Positions 19,636 to 29,531 are shown, counted from the stretch's first letter. The stretch: DNA of 35,219 bases from Hyphomicrobiales bacterium (GCA_015490455.1 WFXU01000012.1:1-35219), one strand, 5' to 3'. Made by a program: numbers and translations. The notes: generated by a model not told the origin, from the letters alone.

Positions 19636-20439
19636 ATGGTTGATTTTTCTCTTTCAATAAGTGCTAGGAGGGCTGAATATTTTTTACGTCAGTATGATGA
19701 GATTAATTCAACGAATGAAACTGCGTTAGAATGGGCAAAAAAAGGAGCAAATAAAAAAATATGGTTTGTAAGTGATAATCAGATTAGAGGGCGTGGTAGG
19801 TGCGGTAGGGTCTGGCAAAGCTATAAGGGTAATCTTGCTGCCAGCCTATTAATATATGCGCCCGCTAAGCTGGAAAAATTGGCTAATTTAGGATTTGTAG
19901 CCGCAATTGCGCTTTATTTGGCTGTGGGGGAGATATTACAAGAAAATAAGAACAATAATCTTCATTTAGCTATTAAGTGGCCAAATGATATTTTGCTGAA
20001 TGGTAAAAAACTTGCTGGCATTTTACTTGAAACTCGTTTTTTTAATAATAAACAAGCCGCAATTATTATTGGATTTGGGGTCAATATAAAAAATGCGCCA
20101 AAAAACTTACCCTTTAGGGCTGTTAGTCTGAAAGAACATAATATTGAAGCGTCTGCGCAAAAATTATTTTTTTTCTTAGGTCAATATTGGGTTGAAATAT
20201 ACGAAATTTGGCAAAAAGCTGATGGAGCAGAAGAAATATTAAATTTATGGCGTAAATTTGCATATGGAATTGGAAGCGAGATAGTTCTAGAAAAAAATGG
20301 GCAAAAAATTAGCGGAATTTTTGAAAATATAGATGAAAAAGGCAGATTAATATTATTAGATAAAACTGGCGAGCGCCATTTAATAAGCGCTGCTGATGTT
20401 TTTTTTGGTTCTATTAGCGGTGCAAAAAATCGGGGCTAA
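19636..20439 (+). CDS. birA: Biotin--[acetyl-CoA-carboxylase] ligase
   Basis: BirA attaches biotin to the carrier domain of biotin-dependent carboxylases by way of biotinyl-AMP. The 267-residue product has the nucleotide-binding loop GRGRCGRVW (52-60), where one basic residue of E. coli GRGRRGR is a cysteine. The catalytic lysine motif KWPNDILLNGKKLAGILLE lies at about 113-131, and a small SH3-like C-terminal domain follows. There is no N-terminal DNA-binding domain, so it should not act as a repressor. The start has only a weak ribosome binding site. Confidence 0.9.
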   Translation: MVDFSLSISARRAEYFLRQYDEINSTNETALEWAKKGANKKIWFVSDNQIRGRGRCGRVWQSYKGNLAASLLIYAPAKLEKLANLGFVAAIALYLAVGEILQENKNNNLHLAIKWPNDILLNGKKLAGILLETRFFNNKQAAIIIGFGVNIKNAPKNLPFRAVSLKEHNIEASAQKLFFFLGQYWVEIYEIWQKADGAEEILNLWRKFAYGIGSEIVLEKNGQKISGIFENIDEKGRLILLDKTGERHLISAADVFFGSISGAKNRG

Positions 20440-20441
20440 AT

Positions 20442-22118
20442 ATGAAAAATTATCAAACAGATGAATTTATCTTTGTGCCATTTGGGGGTGTTGGAGAAAT
20501 AGGCATGAATATGTATGGCTATGCTTATGGGACTCCGGGTAATCGTAAATGGATTATTGTTGATTGTGGTGTGACATTCGCCACTTACCACCAGCCGGGA
20601 ATAGATCTGATTATGCCCGATATATCATTTTTAGAAGAAGAAGCGGATAATATATTGGCACTGATTTTAACCCATAGCCATGAAGATCATTTCGGCGCTG
20701 TTCTGGATATTTGGCCTTCCTTTAACAAGCCAGTTTATGCGACTTCCTTTACTAATTCTATGATTAAAAGCAAATATATTAGCAATAATATGTTTGCTAT
20801 GGTTGATGTTAAGCCACTTATTGTTGGTAAAGAATTTAATCTTGGCCCATTTACCATTGAAGCCATTAATATGGCTCACTCAATTCCGCAAAGTAATGCT
20901 CTTTTGATTAGCACACCAATTGCTCAGGCGCTTCATAGTGGCGATTGGAAACTTGATGCTAATCCCATTGGCTCTGAGCCAACAAATGAAAAAAGGCTTA
21001 GAGAAATTGGTAAACATAAATTGCCATTAGCACTAATTTGCGACAGCACAAATGCAGAAAAAGAAGGAAAAAGTGCTTCTGAGGAAGAAGTAGCAAAAAA
21101 TATTGAAAAAATAATAGCTAGTGCAAAAAAAAGAGTTGTTTTTACCTCATTTGCTTCAAATGTTGGAAGGATTATTTCTATTGCGCGAGCGGCAAAAAAA
21201 GCTAATAGAAAGGTGATTTTATCTGGAACATCTTTGCAAAAAATTGCAATTATTGCGCAAGAAAATGGTTTGCTTGATGGAATTGAACCTTTTTTAGATC
21301 AAGATGCTTATTTACATTTAGAGCGCGATAAGGTTGTGCTGATAGTAACCGGCTCACAAGGAGAAAGACGCGCTGCCCTTTCTAAAATCGCTAATGGAAC
21401 CCATTCTACTATAGAATTAGACAGAGGGGATTTAATGGTATTTTCTTCTTGGGCTATTCCGGGAAATGAAAAGGAAGTAATAAATATCCAAAATCGTCTA
21501 ATTGATAAGGGGGTAAATATTATTACTAATTCTGATAAATTAGTGCATGTTTCTGGCCATCCGCGCCGTGATGAATTAAGAGAACTTTATAAATGGGTCA
21601 GGCCGGATATTTTAATTCCTGTGCATGGTGAGCCTATGCATTTAGAAGCGCATGCTCAATTGGGAAAAGATGAAGGAATAGAGCAGATTTTTTCAATCAG
21701 AAATGGTGATATGGTGCGAATTGCTCCCAATTGTGAGCAGTTTAATGATGAATTTCCTGTTGGAGAACTTTATCTTGATGGCAATATTTTGTGTAAACCC
21801 GAAGAAAGCGGGGTAAGGGATAGAAGAAAACTATCATTTAATGGGATTATCAGCATTAGTATTTGTATAAATAAAAGGGGTGAGTTAATTTTAGAGCCAC
21901 AAATTAAAATTTTAGGCATACCTTTATTAGAAGATGAAGAGGAAGGGGCAGAGGAAATAGTAAACAAGTGTATAAAGAACGTTATTTATTCAATGCCACA
22001 AAAACGACGTTTAGACAGTGATAAATTAGTAAGGTCTATAAAAAAGGCAATTAGAAATGAAATAAGGGACTATTGGGGGAAAAAGCCGAATATCAATATA
22101 TTTGTGCATAATTTTTAA
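20442..22118 (+). CDS. rnj: Ribonuclease J family endo/exonuclease
   Basis: RNase J processes and degrades mRNA and ribosomal RNA precursors; in alphaproteobacteria it takes part in rRNA 5'-end maturation. The 558-residue product has the metallo-beta-lactamase metal site THSHEDH (77-83), the later HSGDWKLD block, the beta-CASP region and the motifs VTGSQGE and HVSGHPRRDEL. A C-terminal domain follows (about 450-558). It lies 2 bp after birA. Runs of eight A's within the gene are read through in frame, which is a useful control for the frameshifts in the sugar operon. Confidence 0.94.
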   Translation: MKNYQTDEFIFVPFGGVGEIGMNMYGYAYGTPGNRKWIIVDCGVTFATYHQPGIDLIMPDISFLEEEADNILALILTHSHEDHFGAVLDIWPSFNKPVYATSFTNSMIKSKYISNNMFAMVDVKPLIVGKEFNLGPFTIEAINMAHSIPQSNALLISTPIAQALHSGDWKLDANPIGSEPTNEKRLREIGKHKLPLALICDSTNAEKEGKSASEEEVAKNIEKIIASAKKRVVFTSFASNVGRIISIARAAKKANRKVILSGTSLQKIAIIAQENGLLDGIEPFLDQDAYLHLERDKVVLIVTGSQGERRAALSKIANGTHSTIELDRGDLMVFSSWAIPGNEKEVINIQNRLIDKGVNIITNSDKLVHVSGHPRRDELRELYKWVRPDILIPVHGEPMHLEAHAQLGKDEGIEQIFSIRNGDMVRIAPNCEQFNDEFPVGELYLDGNILCKPEESGVRDRRKLSFNGIISISICINKRGELILEPQIKILGIPLLEDEEEGAEEIVNKCIKNVIYSMPQKRRLDSDKLVRSIKKAIRNEIRDYWGKKPNINIFVHNF

Positions 22119-22200
22119 TTTAGTCCAATATAATTTCAACTTGCCTTAAGCTATATTTTGCGCTTTGACTAGCTGGGAATATTTTACTAAGGGAGATTTT

Positions 22201-23550
22201 ATGCGTCTTTCAAGATATTTTTTACCGACCTTAAAGGAAACGCCAAAAGAAGCTGAGATAGTTTCGCACCGTTTAATGTTGCGTGCAGCAATGATAAAAC
22301 AGCAATCAGCAGGCTCTTATTCGTGGCTTCCTTTGGGCTATAAAATATTGCGTAAAGTGCAAAATATTATTGAGGAAGAGCAAAATAGGGCAGGGGCGAT
22401 TGAATTATTAATGCCGACTTTGCAGCCTGCGGAACTCTGGCGCGAAAGCGGACGCTATGATGCTTATGGCAAGGAAATGTTGCGTATTAGCGATAGAAGC
22501 GGGCGTGAAATGGTATATGGGCCGACAAATGAAGAAATGATAACCGATATATTTCGCGCAAGCGTAAAATCATATAAGGAATTGCCGCTAAATCTTTATC
22601 ATATTCAGTGGAAGTTTCGTGATGAAATAAGACCACGCTTTGGCACTATGCGCTCGCGTGAATTTTTAATGAAAGATGCTTATTCTTTTGATCTGGATAA
22701 GAAAACAGCCATTGCCTCTTATAATCGCATGTTTGTTGCCTATTTAAGAACATTTTACCGTTTGGGCATTCCGGCAATTCCAATGAGGGCGGAGACTGGT
22801 CCAATTGGCGGCAATTTAAGTCATGAATTTATAGTTTTGGCCGAGACAGGAGAAAGTAAAGTTTATTGCCATGCTGATTTGTTAGAAAAGCCGATTCCTG
22901 CGCTAGATACGGATTTTGACGCTGATTTAGCACCAATTGTTAATGATTGGACATCTTTATTTGCGGCGACCGAAGATGTTGTTGATAAAGATGAATTTGA
23001 AAGGCAAGTGCCCAAAGAAAAGCAAATTTTTGCGCGCGGCATTGAGGTTGGGCAAACATTTTATTTTGGCGATAAATATTCAAAACCAATGGGAGCAACT
23101 TTAACTAATGAAAGGGGAGAAGAGGTTGCGGTTCATTCCGGCTCTTACGGAATTGGCTTAACGCGTGTAGTTCCAGCAATAATTGAAGCCAATCACGATG
23201 AAAATGGCATAATTTGGCCGGTTAGTGTTGCTCCATTTGAACTTATTATTCTTAATCTTAAAATGGGTGATAAAGATTGCGATAAGGCATGTGAGGAAAT
23301 TTACGAGCAATTATTAAATGCTAATATTGACGTTCTTTATGATGATAGCGAGAAGGGTGCTGGGGCAAAATTTGCTAATGCTGATCTGATTGGCATTCCG
23401 TTACAAATTATAGTGGGGCCAAAAAATATAAAAAATAATGAGGTTGAATTAAAAAATAGAAAGACGGCGGAGCGTGAGCTGTTCAGTTTAAGCGAAATTA
23501 TTAATAAAGTTGTCAGTATAATTGAACCTTTAAGAATGAATAAGGTTTGA
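22201..23550 (+). CDS. proS: Proline--tRNA ligase
   Basis: ProS charges tRNA-Pro. The 449-residue product is the short form without the YbaK-like editing insertion, as is usual in alphaproteobacteria. Class II motifs are visible: motif 2 around [21 protein letters not shown], the substrate loop [13 protein letters not shown], and motif 3 [14 protein letters not shown]. The anticodon-binding domain begins near residue 350. The ATG at 22201 is preceded by AAGGGAGA; the frame is open back to 22165, but that part is not family-like. An 82-bp gap separates it from rnj. Confidence 0.95.
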   Translation: MRLSRYFLPTLKETPKEAEIVSHRLMLRAAMIKQQSAGSYSWLPLGYKILRKVQNIIEEEQNRAGAIELLMPTLQPAELWRESGRYDAYGKEMLRISDRSGREMVYGPTNEEMITDIFRASVKSYKELPLNLYHIQWKFRDEIRPRFGTMRSREFLMKDAYSFDLDKKTAIASYNRMFVAYLRTFYRLGIPAIPMRAETGPIGGNLSHEFIVLAETGESKVYCHADLLEKPIPALDTDFDADLAPIVNDWTSLFAATEDVVDKDEFERQVPKEKQIFARGIEVGQTFYFGDKYSKPMGATLTNERGEEVAVHSGSYGIGLTRVVPAIIEANHDENGIIWPVSVAPFELIILNLKMGDKDCDKACEEIYEQLLNANIDVLYDDSEKGAGAKFANADLIGIPLQIIVGPKNIKNNEVELKNRKTAERELFSLSEIINKVVSIIEPLRMNKV

Positions 23551-23567
23551 GCAATCAAAGAATATAA

Positions 23568-24926
23568 ATGACAGATAAATCTTCCTCAGAAAAAAATAGG
23601 CCCTTTTCGCGCTTTGAAAGATTGCTGGCTTTTCGCTATTTACGCGCTAAGCGCGCCGATAGATTTATTTCAATCATATCAGCCCTTACTCTAACCGGTA
23701 TTGCCATAGGTGTGGCTACACTTATTGTTGTTACTTCAGTTATGAATGGGTTTCGCGAGGAATTATTATCTAAAATTTTGGGTTTGAACGGGCATTTTAT
23801 CGCCTATCCGGTTGATAGTAAATTTTCCGATTATGAAGAAATCGCTCTCAGGCTGGAAAATGTAAATGGTGTTACAAAGGCTTTTGCCTTTGTAGAAGGG
23901 CAGGCGCTGGCTTCAAGTAAAAGTCGCTCAACTGGAGTTAGCGTTCGCGGTATGGATTTTAGTTCAATTGAAAAATTGCCAATGTTAAAAAATGGTATTG
24001 AGCAAGGAGATTGGACTGGGTGGGATAATAGTGAAAGGGCGGCAATTGGCTATCGTTTGGCTATGAAATTAGGAGTTGTGCGCGGTGATGTAATTAGTTT
24101 GATTAATCCAGATGGCATGGTTACACCATTTGGCACCACTCCGCAAATTCGCTCTTACAAGGTGGATATTATATTTGATCTTGGCATGGTTGAATTTGAT
24201 AGTTTTTTTGTATTCTTACCTATGAAAGCTGCGCAAAAATATTTTAGACTATATGAAGATGTGCTTAAAGATGGGGTTGAACCACCCGGATTAGAAGCAA
24301 GCGATGAAGAAATTGAAGCAGCTTATGAAAGAAAATATTTTGCAACGGGAATTGAATTATTTATTCAAGATCCGGATAATTTAGACGAAGTAAGGCAAAA
24401 TATTTATCAGGAAATAAGCCGGCCGCTTATTTTAGCCGATTGGCGCCAGAGAAATGAAACTTTCTTTTCTGCTTTGCAGGTTGAAAGGGTGGTTATGTTT
24501 GTCATTCTCTCAATGATAGTACTTGTTGCCGCGTTTAATATTATTTCTTCACTAGTAATGTTGGTTAAGGATAAGGGGCGCGATATTGCCGTTTTAAGAA
24601 CAATGGGGGCTACGCGGGCTTCTATTATGCGTATATTTATTATGGTAGGCACTTCAATTGGTGTTTTAGGCACTGTAATTGGTTCTATTTTGGGCTTATT
24701 GCTAGCGGCAAATGCAGAATCTATTCGTGCCTGGATATCTGAAATTATTGGTATAAGGCTTTTTCCTCCCGAAGTTTTTTTCCTTTCAACTCTTCCTTCA
24801 AAGGTGGATATTGGTGAAGTAATAATCATAATATTTATGGCGCTTGGGCTTAGTTTTTTAGCAACAATTTATCCTGCCTGGCGTGCTGCGCAATATGAAC
24901 CGATAGAGGCGCTACGTTATGAGTGA
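23568..24926 (+). CDS. lolC: Lipoprotein-releasing ABC transporter permease (LolC/LolE family)
   Basis: This protein extracts lipoproteins from the inner membrane and passes them to LolA. The 452-residue product has the typical FtsX-like layout: an N-terminal helix (about 33-58; ISALTLTGIAIGVATLIVVT), a large periplasmic domain, and three C-terminal helices starting near ERVVMFVILSMIVLVAAFNI. Only one permease gene precedes lolD, so it may act as a homodimer, as in other alphaproteobacteria. It overlaps lolD by 8 bp. Confidence 0.93.
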   Translation: MTDKSSSEKNRPFSRFERLLAFRYLRAKRADRFISIISALTLTGIAIGVATLIVVTSVMNGFREELLSKILGLNGHFIAYPVDSKFSDYEEIALRLENVNGVTKAFAFVEGQALASSKSRSTGVSVRGMDFSSIEKLPMLKNGIEQGDWTGWDNSERAAIGYRLAMKLGVVRGDVISLINPDGMVTPFGTTPQIRSYKVDIIFDLGMVEFDSFFVFLPMKAAQKYFRLYEDVLKDGVEPPGLEASDEEIEAAYERKYFATGIELFIQDPDNLDEVRQNIYQEISRPLILADWRQRNETFFSALQVERVVMFVILSMIVLVAAFNIISSLVMLVKDKGRDIAVLRTMGATRASIMRIFIMVGTSIGVLGTVIGSILGLLLAANAESIRAWISEIIGIRLFPPEVFFLSTLPSKVDIGEVIIIIFMALGLSFLATIYPAWRAAQYEPIEALRYE

Positions 24927-25605
24927 TATTTATTTAAGTATGAAGAATATATATCACCATTTTGGTGAAGGAAAGACCAGAATAGACGTGTTGGAGGGAG
25001 CTGATTTATCCCTTAAGAAAGGTGAGATAGTCTCTTTGGTTGCGCCTTCAGGTGCTGGAAAATCCACCCTGTTACATATTGGCGGTTTGCTGGAAAAACC
25101 ACAAAGGGGAGAAATAGAAATATGCGCACAAAGAGCCTCAAAATTAAGCGATAGGGAGCGCACAAAATTGCGCCGCAATTATATTGGCTATGTCTATCAG
25201 TTCCATAATTTATTGCCAGAATTTTCTGCACAGGAAAATATTATAATCCCCCAATTAATAGCTGGAATTGATAAAGGCCAGGCTGAAAAGAGATCGCTTT
25301 ATTTACTTGAAATTATGGGGCTTAAAAATCGCGCAACCCACCGACCAGCCGAACTTTCAGGTGGAGAACAACAAAGAGTTGCTATTGCCAGAGCCGCTGC
25401 AAATAATCCAAAAATTATCTTAGCAGATGAGCCAACGGGCAATTTAGATCCACAAATTGCAAATTTGGTTTTTAGAGCTCTTATGGATTTAGTGCGCAAT
25501 AATAATGCCTGCGCTATAATCGCTACCCATAATTATGAATTAGCGAAACAAGCCGATAGAATAGTTACACTAAAAAATGGAAAAATATTATTCGCTGAAC
25601 TTTAA
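24919..25605 (+). CDS. lolD: Lipoprotein-releasing ABC transporter ATP-binding protein LolD
   Basis: This is the ATPase partner of the overlapping permease. The 228-residue product has Walker A APSGAGKST (42-50), signature LSGGEQQRVAIARA (146-159), Walker B IILADEPTGNLD (167-178), and the switch histidine in ATHNYELA. In many Hyphomicrobiales dnaE follows this gene; here a different gene follows after about 90 bp. Confidence 0.95.
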   Translation: MSDIYLSMKNIYHHFGEGKTRIDVLEGADLSLKKGEIVSLVAPSGAGKSTLLHIGGLLEKPQRGEIEICAQRASKLSDRERTKLRRNYIGYVYQFHNLLPEFSAQENIIIPQLIAGIDKGQAEKRSLYLLEIMGLKNRATHRPAELSGGEQQRVAIARAAANNPKIILADEPTGNLDPQIANLVFRALMDLVRNNNACAIIATHNYELAKQADRIVTLKNGKILFAEL

Positions 25606-25697
25606 TCTAATACCCGACTTTACCGGCTCTAAGTAATTATTACGGATATAAATATTCAGTTTCTTATTATATTGCGTAAGGCTATATGTGATATGCT

Positions 25698-27083
25698 TTG
25701 ACGCAATATGGATTTATGCAAGATTTAAGTGTGAATAAAGTTGGTTTCATTGCCAGCCCTGCCAATGATGAGCAAGCAGGGCAAAAGGGCTTTATGCAGA
25801 AAATTGAAAATAAAAAGAAAGCAGTTTCTTTTTCAGAAAATAGAGTGGTTAGGGCAGAATATCGCAGGATAGAAACCTCATTCATGACGGATCTAAACGA
25901 TATGGGGTCTAGTTTTCAAAATATGTCAGCAAGAATGTTTGGCGATACTATCAGGGCAAGCGGCGAGTTTGCCTCATCTGTGGAACGATTTATTGTTGAT
26001 GAACAATATAGAAAAGCAAAAATTAATGGTGCAAAGGGGTGGATAGAGGATTCATATGAGTCGACAGTAAAATATGGACAGGAAACATTAGATGATTTCA
26101 GTAAACCTTTTGAAGATGTGTGGGATTTTGGTGTAAAAAAGATTAATGAAATATCCACTGGCGCAAAAGAACTAAAACAACAATATGAAGAAGCAAAAGA
26201 AGAGGGTAGGGGAGCCGATTTTATCGGTGAAACTCTTGCCAAATCAACCCCGACTGCGATTGCAATTGGGGCTAGTGTAACGCCAGTAGGAAAGGCCACT
26301 AGTTTTTTTAAGGGTGATTCAGTGCCTGATTTTATTCCAGAAGGGTCAGAAAAATTTAATAATCGCAAAACAAAAATAGAAGAGGGCGATTTATTTTCTA
26401 AAGGAAGAAACGCGTATCTAGTTAAAAGACTAAATCGCTTAAACCTATATATATCTGTAATGGAAGAAGTTGGGTTTGTAACAAATAAAAGCGCTAAACG
26501 ATTCATTGGGATTGCAACTTCAAGAGAAGAATTATTTGAAAAAGCAAAATCAATGATTGGCAATCCATCTATAATGATTATTGATCCGAGAGTTGATAGA
26601 ACTGGCCTGATAAATTATTTGACGCGTGCCGGAGCTAGTTTAGCGCATGACCAAGAGTTTGCTCTGCTTAAATTCCAATATAATGATCCTGAATATAAAT
26701 TTTCTTACTCGCCAACAATATTAGTGACTTCTGCTGGTCAAACTAATGTAGAGTTTGGTGAATTGCTTAATATGCAGGAAACTTTGGGAGCAAAATTAAA
26801 ACTTATTTGGCATAATCATCCAAGTTCTAGTGAAAAATTTTCTGAAGGTGATATGGTAGTATTATCGCAACAAGAGCAAAAATCCTCAATTTTGAGTACT
26901 ATCAGTCACCAAGATGGCATGACAGGTGTCAGAACTTTGCGCAAAACAAATTATGATTTAGATATTTCTGATTCCAAGAAGAATTTTCAACCAATATTTG
27001 ATAGTACAGATAGAGATAGAGTTTTAGAATATAATGAGAGATCCATCGGTAAATTAATTAGAGATTATTTTTTCGGAAAATAA
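25698..27083 (+). CDS. Unrecognised protein with C-terminal JAMM/RadC-type metalloprotease domain
   Basis: I do not recognise the family of the whole protein. The C-terminal part has an intact JAMM motif: H372-N-H374-P, six residues, S382, two residues, D385. A glutamate (E355) lies 17 residues before the first histidine, the same spacing as in RadC-type domains. JAMM domains are zinc peptidases or isopeptidases. The N-terminal 200 residues are charged and helical with no signal peptide. A hydrophobic, glycine/alanine-rich patch (about 181-201, ending GASVTPVGKATSF) resembles the linkers that precede toxin domains in polymorphic toxins. The 461-residue numbering uses a TTG at 25698; ATGs at 25716, 25794 or 25884 are possible starts, and none has a strong binding site. 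No partner or immunity gene is visible. The gene lies alone between lolD and the convergent sugar operon. Confidence 0.7.
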   Translation: MTQYGFMQDLSVNKVGFIASPANDEQAGQKGFMQKIENKKKAVSFSENRVVRAEYRRIETSFMTDLNDMGSSFQNMSARMFGDTIRASGEFASSVERFIVDEQYRKAKINGAKGWIEDSYESTVKYGQETLDDFSKPFEDVWDFGVKKINEISTGAKELKQQYEEAKEEGRGADFIGETLAKSTPTAIAIGASVTPVGKATSFFKGDSVPDFIPEGSEKFNNRKTKIEEGDLFSKGRNAYLVKRLNRLNLYISVMEEVGFVTNKSAKRFIGIATSREELFEKAKSMIGNPSIMIIDPRVDRTGLINYLTRAGASLAHDQEFALLKFQYNDPEYKFSYSPTILVTSAGQTNVEFGELLNMQETLGAKLKLIWHNHPSSSEKFSEGDMVVLSQQEQKSSILSTISHQDGMTGVRTLRKTNYDLDISDSKKNFQPIFDSTDRDRVLEYNERSIGKLIRDYFFGK

Positions 27084-27084
27084 C

Positions 27085-27115
27085 TCATCAAAATGAATTA
27101 TGCGATTTTTGATGA
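27085..27115 (+). terminator. Stem-loop between convergent transcription units
   Basis: TCATCAAAA (27085-27093) pairs perfectly with TTTTGATGA (27107-27115) around a 13-nt loop, directly after the JAMM gene stop. There is no clean T-run, so it is a weak terminator candidate. It could serve either strand. Confidence 0.35.
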
Positions 27116-27167
27116 ATGATTAAGTGAACCACCACATACTATATTTGCTGATAGTTTTTTTGATTTC

Positions 27168-27183
27168 CGACTTCTGATTTCTG
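27168..27183 (+). repeat. Short repeat flanking the sugar operon, left copy
   Basis: CGACTTCTGATTTCTG matches the minus strand of 35025-35040 at 14 of 16 positions, in inverted orientation on the other side of the operon. Confidence 0.35.
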
Positions 27184-27212
27184 AATAATAAAATTCTTCA
27201 GAGAGGTCACAT

Positions 27213-28253
27213 TTATATGGCTTTTCCATTTCCATCAAAAAAATGCAACTTGTCTAATGCGAATGATAAACCAACTTGTGCTTGTGTTCTTAGGGTGGTT
27301 TCGCCACTGGTGCGAAGAGTAATTTTACCTAATTGCGCGCAATCTATTATTAAATATGTGTCAGCACCTAAATATTCAACAATATCCACAACCCCCTCAA
27401 CATGAGCTTTATCTGCCGTTGTCAAACTAATTGCCTCTGGTCTAATGCCTAATTTTGTGGCTGCCTCTTTTCCTTTTATCTCAATATTATTTCCGCCTGC
27501 TAATTTAATTGTGCTATTAGTGGCTGTGCAGTTTATGATATTCATTTTTGGACTACCGATAAATTGTGCAACAAATAGATTTATAGGACTATCATATAGT
27601 TCTCTTGGTGTGCCAATTTGCTCTATTAGACCATCTTGAAGAACAACAATTCTATCCGCTAATGTCATAGCTTCAACCTGATCATGGGTTACATAAATCA
27701 TGGTTGATTTTAGTGTTTGGCTAAGTTTTGCTATTTCATAGCGCATTTCAACTCTTAAGGCTGCATCAAGATTTGATAATGGCTCATCAAATAAAAATGC
27801 AATCGGATTACGCACAATAGCGCGCCCAATGGCTACACGTTGGCGCTGTCCTCCTGAGAGCTCTTTGGGACGGCGTTCAAGATAGTCTTCAAGTTTTAGG
27901 ATATTGGCAGCGTCATTCACCATATTTTCAATTTCTTCTTTGGGCACCCCCGCCGTTTTTAGGCCAAATCCCATATTCTCACGCACATTCATATGTGGAT
28001 AAAGCGCATAAGTTTGAAAAACCATAGCCAACCCTCTTTTTGCTGGAGGTTGGGCGGTTACATCTTTATCATCTATAAAAATTTTACCCTTAGAGGTTTC
28101 TTCTAAGCCCGCAATCATTCGCAACAAAGTAGACTTACCGCAACCAGAAGGACCAACAAAAATAATAAATTCACCTTCATTTATGGTAAAGTCAATACCT
28201 CTGATAACCTGAGCATTACCAAACCATTTTTCTACATTTTTCAGTTTAATCAT
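27213..28253 (-). CDS. Sugar ABC transporter ATP-binding protein (MalK/UgpC/AglK type)
   Basis: This ATPase would power uptake through the two permeases of the operon. The 346-residue product has Walker [10 protein letters not shown] (34-42), the Q-loop [15 protein letters not shown], the signature [14 protein letters not shown] and Walker [15 protein letters not shown]-terminal TOBE-type regulatory region follows from about residue 235. It is the last gene of the operon, starting 2 bp after the hydrolase stop, and AAGGAG inside the hydrolase end is its likely binding site. MalK-type ATPases are sometimes shared between several sugar transporters, so it may be useful even if the binding protein is lost. 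Confidence 0.93.
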   Translation of the reverse strand: MIKLKNVEKWFGNAQVIRGIDFTINEGEFIIFVGPSGCGKSTLLRMIAGLEETSKGKIFIDDKDVTAQPPAKRGLAMVFQTYALYPHMNVRENMGFGLKTAGVPKEEIENMVNDAANILKLEDYLERRPKELSGGQRQRVAIGRAIVRNPIAFLFDEPLSNLDAALRVEMRYEIAKLSQTLKSTMIYVTHDQVEAMTLADRIVVLQDGLIEQIGTPRELYDSPINLFVAQFIGSPKMNIINCTATNSTIKLAGGNNIEIKGKEAATKLGIRPEAISLTTADKAHVEGVVDIVEYLGADTYLIIDCAQLGKITLRTSGETTLRTQAQVGLSFALDKLHFFDGNGKAI

Positions 28254-28254
28254 A

Positions 28255-29531
28255 CTAATAGCTTAGCTCCTTAAATTCTGTTGCAAAAGGTGAAGCCCAT
28301 GCAAGCCAAATTGCGGCCGTCCATGTGAAATTTTTGCCCCCCGCTGGATTGCCCTCAATCGGGTCAAAATATTCTGTAAAACCTGATTTACTAATTAATG
28401 TTACTGTATCAGAATGCACCTTTTTGGCTTGTTTATTATGCCCCATTTGCGATAAACCCATGCCAATCATCATATTAACTACCCCCCAAATAGGACCACG
28501 CCAATAGCGAAGAGGCTCAAATTTGGCCGAATTTGGGTCATGGCTAGGAACAGAAAATTTGACGGCATTTGTTACGCGGTCAAAAGTTTCTAACATTTTT
28601 TCATTTTCAATTCCTCCATACCAACAAAGAAATGAAGCGGCAGAAATGCTATTGGCAAAATTGCCTGTGCGAATATTTATCGCATCATATGCATTTATTT
28701 TTGCATTCCATAATTGTTTAGCGCCCCCTTCAATTGATTTAATCCACTCTTCAATTTCAGAACTATCCTCACCTAATTCCTTAGCAATAGCTAATAGATC
28801 CCGATTTGCGCGCAACAAAATAAATGTCACACCCGGATTGGCAACACGAAAGGGACCATTATCTGCCATTTCCTTTTCATTCCAACCGCAATTTCGGGCA
28901 AAATATACAATCGCCATGAAACGATCATAATCTTGTTGTTGTGGACGCATGTGAGGATCAATATAGATTAAATCATTGCGGACATATTCGCCAACATTAC
29001 TAATATCAATATTTCCCATTGCTTCGTCCCATTCGGGTGCATTATCTCGTCCACTCTCCCAGGGGTGGTTAACAACAATCATGCCATTTTCATTGCGATG
29101 TTCAAAAAACCAACGATGTGAAGCCATGAATTTTGGAAAAAGTTTTTTTAGTTGTCCAAACCCATATTCTTTATCTTTTTCAAAAATTATGCGTGCAAAA
29201 CTTGCCGCAACCGGTGGCTGGGATATTCCAGATGTTTGGGGAATTTTATTTGTAAACCAAATATCAGGACCGGGGAAATAAGTTGAAGCTGATTGGTGAA
29301 AAATAATATGCGGCACCATTCCGTTTGCCCACTGAGCCAAAAAAAGAGTATTAAGCTCTACCCATGCACGCTTTATATCAAATGTAGAAAAACCCAACGC
29401 TGCAAAGGCGCTATCCCAATTCCATTGATATGGATAAAGAGTGATAGCTGGCACGGTATAATTGCCCCTATCATTGTCCTGCATAATTTTTTGGCATGTT
29501 TATTAAGGGAATTTTGCACTGACTTATTCAT
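28255..29531 (-). pseudogene. GH63/MGH1-like glycoside hydrolase with a frameshift at codon 15-16
   Basis: The body (from an ATG at 29484, 409 residues) matches the family of mannosylglycerate and glucosylglycerate hydrolases and related alpha-glucosidases. It contains YPYQWNWDSAFAALGF near the N-terminus, the likely acid residue D147 in ESGRDNAPEWD, and the likely base E371 in TEYFDPIEGN, followed by FTWTAAIWLAW. The true start appears to be the ATG at 29531, which overlaps the stop of the upstream permease as ATGA and encodes MNKSVQNSLNKHAKK. That frame breaks at a run of six A's on the coding strand (29487-29492). With seven A's it would continue as IMQDNDRGNYTVP, giving a 425-residue protein. 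A shortened protein from 29484 could keep both catalytic residues but lacks a binding site. Expected role: cytoplasmic cleavage of the imported glycoside. Confidence 0.75.

Noticed and set aside
24407-24829. 140-codon minus-strand ORF inside lolC
   Set aside because: It is antisense to the conserved membrane helices of lolC and has no family resemblance.
25916-26563. 215-codon minus-strand ORF inside the JAMM gene
   Set aside because: It is the antisense of a better supported gene, rich in Ser and Phe as expected for a shadow frame, and has no recognisable motif.
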